A DNA stretch of 56,165 nt, taken from assembly GCA_022822865.1 (NCBI GenBank), contig JAJDYJ010000074.1, forward strand, positions 1 to 56,165, given 5' to 3'. Positions within the stretch are counted from its first letter, which is position 1. Each line of letters opens with the position of its first letter. The translations under genes were made by a program, and so were the position numbers. The notes beneath the pieces are model-generated. The model had not been told where the DNA came from and made no database searches. It saw only the letters and a program-made list of their open reading frames with translations. Source of the DNA: Pseudomonadales bacterium (lineage in GTDB: Bacteria > Pseudomonadota > Gammaproteobacteria > Pseudomonadales > Pseudohongiellaceae). This document shows, one piece after another, positions 23,984 to 32,314 of the stretch.

Positions 23984-25227
23984 AAGCCCTGGCGGCAAAA
24001 TCGGGAGTCTGGGCCGGCTACCTGGCGGTATTGTTGCTGTTGCCGCTGATCTTCGATTCGATCCTGGCGATTTCCATCTTCAACCAGATGGCCATCGCCA
24101 TCGTGTTCGCGCTCAGTTACAACATGCTGCTCGGCCAGGGCGGCATGCTGTCTTTCGGGCACGCGGTCTATTTCGGGCTCGGCGGCTTTCTCGCCGTGCA
24201 TGCGCTGCTGATGATGGAGAACGAAGCCGTCTACTTCTCCATCGCCTTCATTCCCCTCATCGGCGGCCTGACCGGCTTGCTCGCCGGCGTCTTTGTCGGC
24301 AGTTTCTCCACGCGCAAGGCGGGCACGGTGTTCGCGATGATCTCGCTCGGCATAGGCGAACTCGTGGCGGCCTCCTCGCTGATCTTCACCGGCTTCTTCG
24401 GCGGCGAAGCCGGCGTCAGCGGCGACCGCACTTTCGGCCCGCCCCTGTTCGGCATGGATTTCTTCAGCGATGTCGATGTCTATTACCTGGCGGCTTTCTG
24501 GGTCTTCGTTTCCACCGTGTTCATGTACCTGTTCACCCGGACGCCGGCCGGACGCATGGCCAACGCCGTGCGCGACAATCCCGAACGCGCCGAGTTCATC
24601 GGCTATAGCGCGCGCTGGGTGCGTTTCATCTCGTTCTGCGCTTCCGGCATGTTCGCCGGCATCGCCGGCGGCCTGTTCGCGCTCAACTACGAATTTCTCA
24701 CCGACGAGAATCTCAACCTCGTGACTTCAGGCCGGGTGCTGCTGATGGCCTACATCGGCGGACTCGGATTCTTCATCGGGCCGATCATCGGCGCGATCAT
24801 TCTGACCCTGATGAACTTCCTGCTCAGCAATTACACTGAATTGTGGCTGTTGTACCTCGGCATCATGTTCGTCCTGACCGTGCTGTTCCTGCCGCGCGGA
24901 TTCGCCGGCTTCATCATGATGCACCGGCTGGCCTGGCTGCGCGGCAGGTTGCACACCCTGGCGCTGCCGTATCTGCTGACCGGCCTGCCGGCGCTGCTGT
25001 TCGTCCTCTGTGCGGTCTGCCTGCTCGAATTGTCCCATGCCGCCGAGCCCGATCTGCACTTCCTGGGGCTGAGCCTGGCGCGCGACTCGGTGACCGTCTG
25101 GGCGGCGCTGTTGCTGCTGGCCACGCTCGGCTGGTACCTGACGCGCAAATCGGTTCCGGGCCTGCGCAGGGCCTGGGAAGCGGCCAACGCGCCCGATGCG
25201 GAAGCCGCGCGGGAGCAGGCGACATGA
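23980..25227 (+). CDS. livM: branched-chain amino acid-type ABC permease LivM with C-terminal extension
   Basis: 415 residues from ATG 23980, which overlaps the livH stop. The core resembles LivM: AISIFNQMAIAIVFALSYNM, LLGQGGMLSFGHAVYFGLG, and GGLGFFIGPIIGAIILTL. Typical LivM proteins end soon after the helix beginning LPRGFAGF. Here about 85 more residues follow, with two further hydrophobic segments (about 325-345 and 358-375) and a charged tail. The added part is not recognised. It overlaps livG by 4 bases. Confidence 0.9.
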   Translation: MKALAAKSGVWAGYLAVLLLLPLIFDSILAISIFNQMAIAIVFALSYNMLLGQGGMLSFGHAVYFGLGGFLAVHALLMMENEAVYFSIAFIPLIGGLTGLLAGVFVGSFSTRKAGTVFAMISLGIGELVAASSLIFTGFFGGEAGVSGDRTFGPPLFGMDFFSDVDVYYLAAFWVFVSTVFMYLFTRTPAGRMANAVRDNPERAEFIGYSARWVRFISFCASGMFAGIAGGLFALNYEFLTDENLNLVTSGRVLLMAYIGGLGFFIGPIIGAIILTLMNFLLSNYTELWLLYLGIMFVLTVLFLPRGFAGFIMMHRLAWLRGRLHTLALPYLLTGLPALLFVLCAVCLLELSHAAEPDLHFLGLSLARDSVTVWAALLLLATLGWYLTRKSVPGLRRAWEAANAPDAEAAREQAT

Positions 25228-25976
25228 GCATCCTCTCCATGCAGGATCTGCGCAAGAATTTCGGCGCGACCGAAATCATTCGCGGCGTCGACCTCGACAT
25301 CGAGACCGGCGAGAAACACGCCATCATCGGCCCCAACGGCGCAGGCAAATCGACCCTGTTCCACCTGATCAGCGGCAAGTACGCGCCGACCGCCGGCTCG
25401 ATCCGGTTCAAGAATCAGCCGATCGAGAATCTCAGCCCTTACCAGATCAACCGGCTCGGGGTCGCCCGCAGCTTTCAGGTCACCAACATCTTCCCGCGCC
25501 TGAGCGTTTTCGAGAACATCCGCTGCGCCCTGCTCTGGACTTCCGGTTACGGCTATTCCTTCCGGCATCTGCTCGACCGCCAGCGCGCGCTGAACGAGAA
25601 CGCCGGGGAAGTGCTGGAGAAAATCGGCCTCGCCGGCAAGGCGCAGATTCCCGCCGGCGAGATCGCCTATTCCGAGCAGCGCGCGCTGGAACTCGGCATG
25701 GCCATCGCCGGCGGCGCCGAACTGATCCTGCTCGACGAGCCGGTCGCTGGCATGAGCCATAGCGAAGCGGACAACGCGGTGCGGCTGATCCGCAAGGTCA
25801 CCGAAGGCAAGACCCTGGTCATGGTCGAACACGACATGAATATCGTCTTCGATCTCGCCGACCGCATCAGCGTACTGGTGTACGGCGAGGTCATCGCCTG
25901 CGGCGCGCCGGCGGAAATCCGCGCCAATGCGCAAGTGCAGGAAGCCTATCTCGGCGAGGCTCAGGCCCATGCTTGA
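25224..25976 (+). CDS. livG: branched-chain amino acid-type ABC ATPase LivG
   Basis: 250 residues. The Walker A motif GPNGAGKST, the LivG-typical VARSFQVTNIFPRLSV, YSEQRALELGMAI (a signature variant that lacks the classical LSGGQ), the Walker B LILLDEP and the H-loop MVEHDM are present. LivG proteins commonly carry such relaxed signature motifs. Start ATG 25224 overlaps the livM stop by 4 bases. It is one of two ATPases that power the importer. Confidence 0.9.
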   Translation: MSILSMQDLRKNFGATEIIRGVDLDIETGEKHAIIGPNGAGKSTLFHLISGKYAPTAGSIRFKNQPIENLSPYQINRLGVARSFQVTNIFPRLSVFENIRCALLWTSGYGYSFRHLLDRQRALNENAGEVLEKIGLAGKAQIPAGEIAYSEQRALELGMAIAGGAELILLDEPVAGMSHSEADNAVRLIRKVTEGKTLVMVEHDMNIVFDLADRISVLVYGEVIACGAPAEIRANAQVQEAYLGEAQAHA

Positions 25977-26664
25977 AGTAAGCGGCCTGAACGCCTGGTA
26001 CGGCAAGAGCCATGTACTTCAGGGCGTCAGCTTCCAGGTGGCCGAGGGCGAGATCGTCAGCCTGCTCGGGCGCAACGGCGTCGGCCGCTCCACTACCGTG
26101 AAAGCAATCATGGGCGAGGTGGAACGCCAGGGCTCGATCCTGTTCAAGGGTGAACAGATTGTCGGCCGCAAGAGTTATGAAATCGCCCGCCGCGGCCTCG
26201 GCTATGTACCGGAGAACCGCGAAGTCTTCCCCACTCTCACCGTGCGCCAGAACCTGCTGCTCGGCATGAAATCGACCACCCCTTCCGGCCGCTGGAGCAT
26301 CGAGGAAGTATTCGCCATGTTTCCGCTGCTCGCCGAACGCGCCGACGTGCCGGGCGGCGCGCTCAGCGGCGGCGAGCAGCAATTGCTCAGCATGTGCCGC
26401 ACCCTGATGGGCGACCCCGACATGGTCATGATCGACGAGCCCACCGAGGGGCTCGCGCCGAAGATCGTCGAACAGGTCGGCAACCTGCTGACGGAAATCG
26501 CCGGCCGCGGCGTTTCCATCCTGCTCGTGGAGCAGAAACTCAATATCGCCATGCGTATCTCGAAAAGGCTTTACATCATGGGTCACGGCCAGGTCGTCTG
26601 GGAAGGCACGCCGGAATCGCTGAACGAAGCCGGCGACGTGCGGGCGGAGTGGCTTGAGGTATAG
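25969..26664 (+). CDS. livF: branched-chain amino acid-type ABC ATPase LivF with Walker A K-to-R change
   Basis: 231 residues from ATG 25969, overlapping the livG end. LSGGEQQLLSMCRTL, VMIDEP and LLVEQKL are normal. The Walker A motif reads GRNGVGRST, so the nucleotide-binding lysine is arginine at residue 40; the codon is CGC and no sequencing ambiguity is visible. I recall arginine at this place in some LivF homologs, so it may be a subfamily trait and not a defect. The rest of the protein is full length. A nuclease gene starts 5 bases after its stop. Confidence 0.9.
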   Translation: MLEVSGLNAWYGKSHVLQGVSFQVAEGEIVSLLGRNGVGRSTTVKAIMGEVERQGSILFKGEQIVGRKSYEIARRGLGYVPENREVFPTLTVRQNLLLGMKSTTPSGRWSIEEVFAMFPLLAERADVPGGALSGGEQQLLSMCRTLMGDPDMVMIDEPTEGLAPKIVEQVGNLLTEIAGRGVSILLVEQKLNIAMRISKRLYIMGHGQVVWEGTPESLNEAGDVRAEWLEV

Positions 26665-26668
26665 ATTC

Positions 26669-27667
26669 GTGAGATTTTTCTCGTCCTTACTGATCGCCGT
26701 TTCCATTGCCGTCACTGTTCCGGCCCTGGCCTGGGATTCGGTCGGCCATCGCGTCAGCGCTGCGGTTGCGGTGGAATATCTCGAACCCGAAGTCCGCGAA
26801 CGGCTCGTGGCTATCCTGCGAGCGCATCCGCGATTCGCCGAAGACTTCATGGAACAGGTTCCGGACTTCATCGATACCGGCGACGAACTGGAATTCGATA
26901 CCTGGCTGCTCGGCCAGGCGGCGTTCTGGCCGGATATCGCCCGCGGGCTGCCGCGGGCCGAACGGGCTCGATATCATCGCGGCAACTGGCATTACATCGA
27001 CGGCGCCTGGCTGCGCGGAGCGGCCACGGTGCAGGGCAATGTTTATGTCGGCATCGATCCCTTTCCCGATATTGCAGGTCCGGCCGGCGAGACGATTCGC
27101 AGCGAGTCCGCCGTGGACAATGTAGTCGTGGCGCTGGATTACAACATGCGTCTGCTGGCCGACCCGGCTACCGAAGCGGGACGGCGCGCGGTGGCCCTGT
27201 GCTGGGTGCTGCACCTGGCCGGGGACATTCACCAGCCGCTGCATACGGGCTCGCTGTTTTCGGCGCGATTGTTCGAGTCCGGCGACGCGGGCGGCAATGG
27301 CATAGACACGAGCGGCGGCAACTTGCACGCGGTCTGGGACCGGGCCTTGCGCGAACAGGGCATCCTCGACAGCGTCAGCGCCATCGGAGAATGGCTGCAA
27401 TCGATCGACCGGGACGCGATCGAATCGGAACCGCTCGACTGGACGGCATGGATGGACGAAAGCCGCCGCCTGATGACCAGCGTGGTCTACCCGGAAGCCG
27501 TCGAGCGCGAAATTCTCGCTGCCGAGAGCGCGGGTCGCGACATGCGGGAATTCGAGCTGTCCGAAGACTATCTCACTGCAATGCGCCGCCTGTCCGAACA
27601 ACGCCTCGGCCTGGCGGGCATACGCATCGCCCTCCTCTTCAATTCGTGGCTTCGAACGGGGCCGTGA
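26669..27667 (+). CDS. exported S1/P1-family nuclease
   Basis: 332 residues from GTG 26669; GAGG lies 9 bases before it and the signal peptide then ends exactly before a tryptophan (PALA|WDSVGHR). In S1/P1 nucleases this mature N-terminal Trp and the following His ligate the trinuclear zinc site. Further ligands are visible in YHRGNWHYID, HLAGDIHQPLH and GGNLHAVWD. The enzyme degrades single-stranded DNA or RNA and removes 3'-phosphate from nucleotides outside the inner membrane. It follows livF by 4 bases, so it is co-expressed with the importer. The last bases lie inside the 27658-27799 inverted repeat. Confidence 0.92.
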   Translation: MRFFSSLLIAVSIAVTVPALAWDSVGHRVSAAVAVEYLEPEVRERLVAILRAHPRFAEDFMEQVPDFIDTGDELEFDTWLLGQAAFWPDIARGLPRAERARYHRGNWHYIDGAWLRGAATVQGNVYVGIDPFPDIAGPAGETIRSESAVDNVVVALDYNMRLLADPATEAGRRAVALCWVLHLAGDIHQPLHTGSLFSARLFESGDAGGNGIDTSGGNLHAVWDRALREQGILDSVSAIGEWLQSIDRDAIESEPLDWTAWMDESRRLMTSVVYPEAVEREILAAESAGRDMREFELSEDYLTAMRRLSEQRLGLAGIRIALLFNSWLRTGP

Positions 27668-27799
27668 GGCGGAACACCTGTTCGCTTAATCTCACCTTGA
27701 CATCCATGTCAAGGCTCGAATCGGGTCGCCGCCGCTTTAGGCCATCCATGGCACGCGACGGCTCCCACGACGCGAACAGGTGTTCAGCCTCACGGCCCC
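27658..27799. repeat. 28-bp inverted repeat spanning the S1/P1-trpEG gap
   Basis: The arm 27658-27685 and the reverse complement of 27772-27799 match at 27 of 28 bases; their inner 14 bases (GAACACCTGTTCGC) are perfect. They enclose 86 bases that contain a second perfect hairpin, CCTTGACA-TCCA-TGTCAAGG (27704-27723 region). The outer edges touch the stop codons of both converging genes. It could be a bidirectional terminator, a REP-like element or a small MITE. No T-run flanks the outer arms. Confidence 0.75.
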
Positions 27800-30022
27800 T
27801 TACGCACTGCAAATCTCTGTGGATTGGCAGCTTGAAGTCATTATCAGCAGGTTACGGATCAAGTGCGGGCCGTGGCCGTTTTGCAGGCTCATGATGGACT
27901 CGGGGTGGAATTGCACGGCCCAGACGGGTAATTCGTCGTGCTCCACGGCCATGACTACCTCATCCTCCGTTTGTGCCGTGATCCGCAGGCAATCGGGCAC
28001 GGCGGCGGCTACCAGGGAGTGGTAGCGGCCGGCCGGGAAGGATTCGGGGAGGCCGGTGAACAAGTCGCTGTCCTCGCGGAGAACTTCGGACTGTTTGCCA
28101 TGCATGGGCATGGGCAGTTGCCGCAATTTGCCGCCGAAGTATTCGACGATGCCTTGCAGGCCGAGACAGACGCCGAAAATCGGGATGTTTCTTTCCAGCG
28201 CGCAGGCGATCGTTGCCGCGACGTCGAATCGCTTCGGTTCGGATGGCCCCGGGGATAACACCAGCAAGTCGACGTTTTCCTGCTTCAGGTAGGCGCGGGC
28301 GGCTTCGGGACGCAAGGTCAGCAATACCGCGCCAAGCCGACGGAAGCAGTCGCCGAGGCTGTGCACAAAGGAATCCTCGTGATCGACCATGAGTACGCGC
28401 ATCTGCGCGAACTCGGGCCGAGCCTCGGAATCCACCGGCGCCGCGATCGGTTTTACGTCCACTCCCAGGGCCTGCATCAGGGCTCGCGCCTTGAGCCGCG
28501 TTTCCTGTTCCTCGGTTTCCGGGTCCGAGTCCGTCAGCAAGGTCGCTCCGGCCCGCACTTCCGCCACGCCGTCCCTGATGCGGATCGTGCGCAGAGTCAG
28601 GCCGGTATTGAGATTGCCGTTGAAGCCGATGTGGCCGATGGCGCCGCCGTACCAGCGCCGGGGAGATTTCTCGTATTTCTCCAGGTATTGCATGGCCGAC
28701 AACTTGGGCGCGCCGGTGACGGTGACCGCCCAGGTATGGGAGAGGAAACCGTCGAGTGCGTCGAATCCCGCTTTCAGCGTGCCCTTGACGTGATCGACGG
28801 TGTGAATGAGCCGTGAATACATCTCGATCTGGCGCCGGCCGACGACCTCGACCGAGCCTGGCTCGCAGACTCGGGCCTTGTCGTTGCGGTCCACGTCGGT
28901 ACACATGGAAAGTTCGGACTCTTCCTTGGTCGAATTGAGCAGCCGCCGCACCTGTTCCGCATCGCTCAAGGCGTCGCCGCCGCGGGCGATCGTCCCGGAA
29001 ATCGGGCAGGTTTCGATGCAATTCCCTTCGACCCGAACGAACATTTCCGGCGAGGCGGCAACGAGATATTCCCGCTCGCCGAGATTCATCAGCGCGCCAT
29101 AAGGCGCGGGATTGGTCTCCGCCAGACGTTTGAACACTTGCGCCGGGCTGTCCTTGCAAGGCGCGGAAAATGTCTGGCCCGGCACGACCTCGAACAGGTC
29201 GCCGCGGCTGAAGTGTTCCTTGGCGCGTTTCACGCCGGTCGCGTATTCGCCGGGCTCGTGATCGCTTTGCCATTCCACGCCGGTCGCGGGCTGGAATTTC
29301 GTCGCGGGGCCGTTCCGCTTGAGCCCGCCCGTGGTTTCTCCATGATGTTCGCGGCCCGGCGCGCGGCAGATGAATTCGTAATTGTAGGCCCGGGCGTGCT
29401 CCAGGCGATGGTCGGCCACGAGAATCCGGTCCGGCAGATAGAGCACGAGATCGCGGTCGTCCGGACTTCGTTGCTGATGCCGTTCGATGTCCTCGAACTG
29501 GAAGGTCAGGTCGTAACCGAATGCGCCGTAGAGTCCGAGAAACGGGTCCTCGGGGCTATGGAACCAGTCCACCAGCGCGCGCAGCGCGGAGAACACGCTA
29601 TGCTGGCGGCTGCGGTCTTCCTCGCTGAAGCCGGCATCGGCTTCGCGGATATCGGCATGAATTGCCAACTCGTCACGATGCAGCTCGCGCACTGACTCGC
29701 AGCCGGCCAACGCCCGTTCGACTTCAGCGAGCAGGATCACGCCGCGGCGATTGAGCGCCTCGACCGTTATCTTGCGTCCGCGCCCGGTCAGGCGCAAAGG
29801 CGGATTGACAAAGCCGATGTCCCAGCGCGTATAGCGCCCCGGATACTCGAAGCCGGAACGCAGCAACACGCCGGGCGAGCCATCGAGCGAATCGACGAGT
29901 GCGTCCATCGCCGTCGCGTCATAATCGAGTTCTTCGACCGACAAGTGCACGCGAATGCCGCCGCCGGTCTCGTGCCGGTATTGTCTGCCCGGCTCCAGTC
30001 TGGTGTTTCCATTCTTGCCCAT
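27800..30022 (-). CDS. trpEG: fused anthranilate synthase components I and II (TrpE-TrpG)
   Basis: 740 residues from ATG 30022, which has GGAGG 8 bases upstream. The TrpE part (about 1-500) shows the chorismate-binding core: PISGTIARGGD, LSMCTDVDRNDKARVC, HTWAVTVTGAPK and RRWYGGAIGHIGFNG. The TrpG glutaminase (about 530-735) has LVLSPGPSEP, the catalytic cysteine in IFGVCLGLQGI and the catalytic histidine-glutamate in VQFHPESIMS. The fusion makes anthranilate from chorismate and glutamine, the first step of tryptophan synthesis. Fused forms are known in rhizobia, Azospirillum and a few others. No other trp gene is adjacent. The upstream leader suggests control by aromatic amino acids. PhzE has the same layout but no phenazine genes are present. 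Confidence 0.93.
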   Translation of the reverse strand: MGKNGNTRLEPGRQYRHETGGGIRVHLSVEELDYDATAMDALVDSLDGSPGVLLRSGFEYPGRYTRWDIGFVNPPLRLTGRGRKITVEALNRRGVILLAEVERALAGCESVRELHRDELAIHADIREADAGFSEEDRSRQHSVFSALRALVDWFHSPEDPFLGLYGAFGYDLTFQFEDIERHQQRSPDDRDLVLYLPDRILVADHRLEHARAYNYEFICRAPGREHHGETTGGLKRNGPATKFQPATGVEWQSDHEPGEYATGVKRAKEHFSRGDLFEVVPGQTFSAPCKDSPAQVFKRLAETNPAPYGALMNLGEREYLVAASPEMFVRVEGNCIETCPISGTIARGGDALSDAEQVRRLLNSTKEESELSMCTDVDRNDKARVCEPGSVEVVGRRQIEMYSRLIHTVDHVKGTLKAGFDALDGFLSHTWAVTVTGAPKLSAMQYLEKYEKSPRRWYGGAIGHIGFNGNLNTGLTLRTIRIRDGVAEVRAGATLLTDSDPETEEQETRLKARALMQALGVDVKPIAAPVDSEARPEFAQMRVLMVDHEDSFVHSLGDCFRRLGAVLLTLRPEAARAYLKQENVDLLVLSPGPSEPKRFDVAATIACALERNIPIFGVCLGLQGIVEYFGGKLRQLPMPMHGKQSEVLREDSDLFTGLPESFPAGRYHSLVAAAVPDCLRITAQTEDEVVMAVEHDELPVWAVQFHPESIMSLQNGHGPHLIRNLLIMTSSCQSTEICSA

Positions 30023-30030
30023 CACGGGTT

Positions 30031-30144
30031 CCTCCGCTTGGCCTGCCGGAGCCGTGACTGGAACGATTACTGGAAAGAAACAGAACGACCGCCACAACTC
30101 CGGGCGGCCGGTGAAGAATTACTCAGGATTCTTCCGGCTGCCCG
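30031..30144 (-). promoter_or_regulatory. candidate attenuator with competing stems before trpEG
   Basis: On the minus strand three stems compete. Stem 1:2 joins 30134-30144 with 30101-30111 (10 of 11 pairs) and continues with AAGAAT/ATTCTT. Stem 2:3 joins 30098-30108 with 30041-30051 (9 of 11 pairs). Stem 3:4 joins CTCCG (30051-30047) with CGGAG (30036-30032) and would cover the trpEG Shine-Dalgarno GGAGG. Arm 1 lies within the leader peptide codons. No U-run is seen, so the logic would be translational. Confidence 0.5.
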
Positions 30145-30181
30145 CGTTGGGAAACCAGAAGTAAAAGCGCATACTGTTCAT
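30119..30181 (-). CDS. candidate aromatic-rich leader peptide for trpEG
   Basis: A 20-codon ORF (ATG 30181 to TAA 30119) that encodes the cluster Arg-Phe-Tyr-Phe-Trp-Phe-Pro at codons 5-11. It has no Shine-Dalgarno site, but a candidate -10 box ends 8 bases before the ATG, so the message may be leaderless, as reported for trpL of Sinorhizobium. The ORF ends inside the loop of the 1:2 stem, so ribosome position would decide the fold. Only one Trp codon is present, fewer than in classical trpL, so sensing of Phe/Tyr or of general aromatic supply is possible. Confidence 0.55.
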   Translation of the reverse strand: MNSMRFYFWFPNAGSRKNPE

Positions 30182-30189
30182 GGGCGGCA

Positions 30190-30218
30190 ATCTTGCACCC
30201 ATCGTCTGCAGTTGTCAA
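30190..30218 (-). promoter_or_regulatory. candidate sigma-70 promoter of the trpEG leader
   Basis: On the minus strand a consensus -35 TTGACA (30218-30213) is followed after 17 bases by CAAGAT (30195-30190) as -10. The predicted start of transcription falls at about 30181-30183, at the leader ATG. The -35 is perfect; the -10 matches only three of six. Confidence 0.45.
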
Positions 30219-30310
30219 CGCGCGAACGCATTCTTCGCGCCCGCATTCCAGAAATCGCTTTATGCTGCTAAGCTTGGGCGCCATCGGACAGCAACTTAGA
30301 GAAACAGATC

Positions 30311-31576
30311 ATGGCAATTCCGCATCGTGTTTTGGCCGGCGTACTGGTACTCGTTTTTGCGGGCGCGGCGCTGGGCCAGGAGTTCGTCAAGGCCGACCCG
30401 GAACGGCTCGGCATGTCCGCCGAGCGGCTCGAAACGCTCGATGCGGGCCTGAAAGCCTATGTGGACGAAGACCGCATCGCCGGCCAGGTCGTACTCGTGC
30501 TGCGTGATGGCCAGGTGGCCTATTCCGCCGCCAACGGCTGGCGCGACAAGGAAGACGGCGCGGCGATGACCGACGACACCATCTTCCGCATCGCTTCCCA
30601 GACCAAGGCCATCGTCAGCACCGGCATCATGATCCTGCAGGAGCAGGGCAGGCTTTCCATCGGCGACCCGCTCGGGCGCCATATTCCCGAATGGAGCGAC
30701 ATGCAGGTCGCCGTGCCCGACGGCAGCGGCGGCTACACGCTCGAAGACGCGGCCAGGCCGATCACGATTCGCCATTTGCTGACCCATACCGCGGGCGTCA
30801 GCTACGGCAGCGGGCCGGCCCGGGACCGCTGGGCCGAGGCAGGCTTCCAGGGCTGGTATTTCGCCAATCGCGACGAGCCGATCGCCGAAACCATCGCCCG
30901 CATGGGTTCGCTGCCGCTCGATGACCATCCCGGCGAAAGCTGGATCTACGGATACAGCACCGACATTCTCGGCGTCGTGATCGAGAAGGCCAGCGGCATG
31001 GACCTGCAAAGCTTCCTGCAACAGGAGATTTTCGACCCGCTCGACATGCGCGACACGCATTTCTTTCTGCCCGAAGCCAAGCGCGACCGCCTGGCGACGG
31101 TTTACCGCCCCGGCGCCGATGGCGTCGAGGCGATTCCGGCGACGGACGGCATGCAAAGCCAGGGCATGTACGTGGACGGCCCCCGCACCAGCTTCTCCGG
31201 CGGCGCTGGCTTGCTGTCCACGGCGCGGGACTACGCCCGCTTCCTGCAAATGACGCTGAACGGCGGCGAACTCCATGGCGCGCGCATCCTCTCGCCCAAG
31301 TCGATCGAGTTGATGACGGTCAGCCACCTGGGCGATATCCCCTTCCGCGGCGGCCAGGGCTTCGGCCTCGGCTACTACGTCCTCGAAGACCTCGGCGCCA
31401 ACGGCAGCCTGGGAACCGAAGGCGAATACGGCTGGGGCGGCGCCTATCATTCAACCTACTGGGTCGACCCGGAGGAAGAACTCGTGGTCGTCTACCTGAC
31501 CCAGATCATCCCCGCCACCGGCCTGAACGACTACAGCACCCTCCGCAACGGTATCTACCAGGCGATTGTGGAATAA
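30311..31576 (+). CDS. exported beta-lactamase-family serine hydrolase
   Basis: 421 residues with a signal peptide (about 1-22, ending ALGQ). The class C beta-lactamase/esterase fold has SQTK at 96-99 (S-x-x-K nucleophile) and YGYSTDILG, with Tyr215-Ser-Thr217 at the place of the usual Y-x-N. GWGGAYHSTYWVDP near the C terminus is the strand that normally carries the third motif. This group (EstB-like, class C family) usually hydrolyses esters or peptides rather than antibiotics. It diverges from the trpEG leader and runs with the following oxygenase gene. Confidence 0.9.
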   Translation: MAIPHRVLAGVLVLVFAGAALGQEFVKADPERLGMSAERLETLDAGLKAYVDEDRIAGQVVLVLRDGQVAYSAANGWRDKEDGAAMTDDTIFRIASQTKAIVSTGIMILQEQGRLSIGDPLGRHIPEWSDMQVAVPDGSGGYTLEDAARPITIRHLLTHTAGVSYGSGPARDRWAEAGFQGWYFANRDEPIAETIARMGSLPLDDHPGESWIYGYSTDILGVVIEKASGMDLQSFLQQEIFDPLDMRDTHFFLPEAKRDRLATVYRPGADGVEAIPATDGMQSQGMYVDGPRTSFSGGAGLLSTARDYARFLQMTLNGGELHGARILSPKSIELMTVSHLGDIPFRGGQGFGLGYYVLEDLGANGSLGTEGEYGWGGAYHSTYWVDPEEELVVVYLTQIIPATGLNDYSTLRNGIYQAIVE

Positions 31577-31611
31577 AGGAAGGGAAAGCGCCCGGGGCCT
31601 GAGACCAGGAA

Positions 31612-32250
31612 ATGCCAGAACAGCCGAAAATGATCCTGCGGGCGCTGTTTCCCACCTTCTTGCACGAAGCCAGGTATCCCGACTTCGCCGACGAAAAGGA
31701 ACAACTGATCCGGCGCATCCGCGAAATCCGCGAAGAAGACCAGGCGGGCCGGGAGTACTCCGCCCAACATTACCCCTACGGCTTCACGTCCTTCCGCAGC
31801 CGCGACCGGCTTTATACCGACCCCGCCTTCCGCAACCTTGTCGATTTCATGTTCCAGGTCGCCTACGACTACGGCCACAAGCAATACTGGGACCTGGAAA
31901 ACTTCGAACTCGCCATGACCCAGCTCTGGTGCAACATCAATTCACGCTACAACTACCATCGCGACCACGTGCATCCCTACTCCCAGATCAGCGGCGTGTT
32001 CTACATCCAGTGCGAGAGCGGCGCCGCCCCGATCAGCCTGAAGGACCCGCGCCCCGCCCGCTGGATGGTGCCCGCCCCGCTGCGAGAGAATCGCGCCGAG
32101 AACACGCTGATCACCACCCTCCCTCCGGAAGAAGGCAAGTTGCTGATGTTCCCCGCCTGGCTTGATCACGGCGTGGCGCAGCACCACGAAGACACCGACC
32201 GCATCAGCATGTCCTACAATTTCGAGTTGCGGCAGAAAAACCCCGGCTGA
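31612..32250 (+). CDS. TIGR02466-type putative 2-oxoglutarate/Fe(II) oxygenase
   Basis: 212 residues, without signal peptide. The pattern matches the TIGR02466 family of putative 2OG-Fe(II) oxygenases: an N-terminal LFPTFLHEARYPD, the iron-binding region NYHRDHVHPYSQISGVFYI, then LLMFPAWLDHGVAQHH with the distal histidine and DRISMSYNF with the arginine that would bind 2-oxoglutarate. Substrate is unknown. It begins 35 bases after the serine hydrolase and ends just before a strong terminator. Confidence 0.85.
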   Translation: MPEQPKMILRALFPTFLHEARYPDFADEKEQLIRRIREIREEDQAGREYSAQHYPYGFTSFRSRDRLYTDPAFRNLVDFMFQVAYDYGHKQYWDLENFELAMTQLWCNINSRYNYHRDHVHPYSQISGVFYIQCESGAAPISLKDPRPARWMVPAPLRENRAENTLITTLPPEEGKLLMFPAWLDHGVAQHHEDTDRISMSYNFELRQKNPG

Positions 32251-32254
32251 GTTC

Positions 32255-32291
32255 AAAAAAAAACGGCGGTGGATTGCCCACCGCCGTTTTT
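32255..32291. terminator. bidirectional intrinsic terminator
   Basis: A perfect 10-bp stem, ACGGCGGTGG (32263-32272) with CCACCGCCGT (32278-32287), loop ATTGC, is flanked by nine A on the left and five T on the right. It therefore works for both strands: it ends the oxygenase transcript and the converging TonB-dependent receptor transcript. Confidence 0.93.
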
Positions 32292-32314
32292 GGTTCGATT
32301 GCCTTGCGGCGAGA

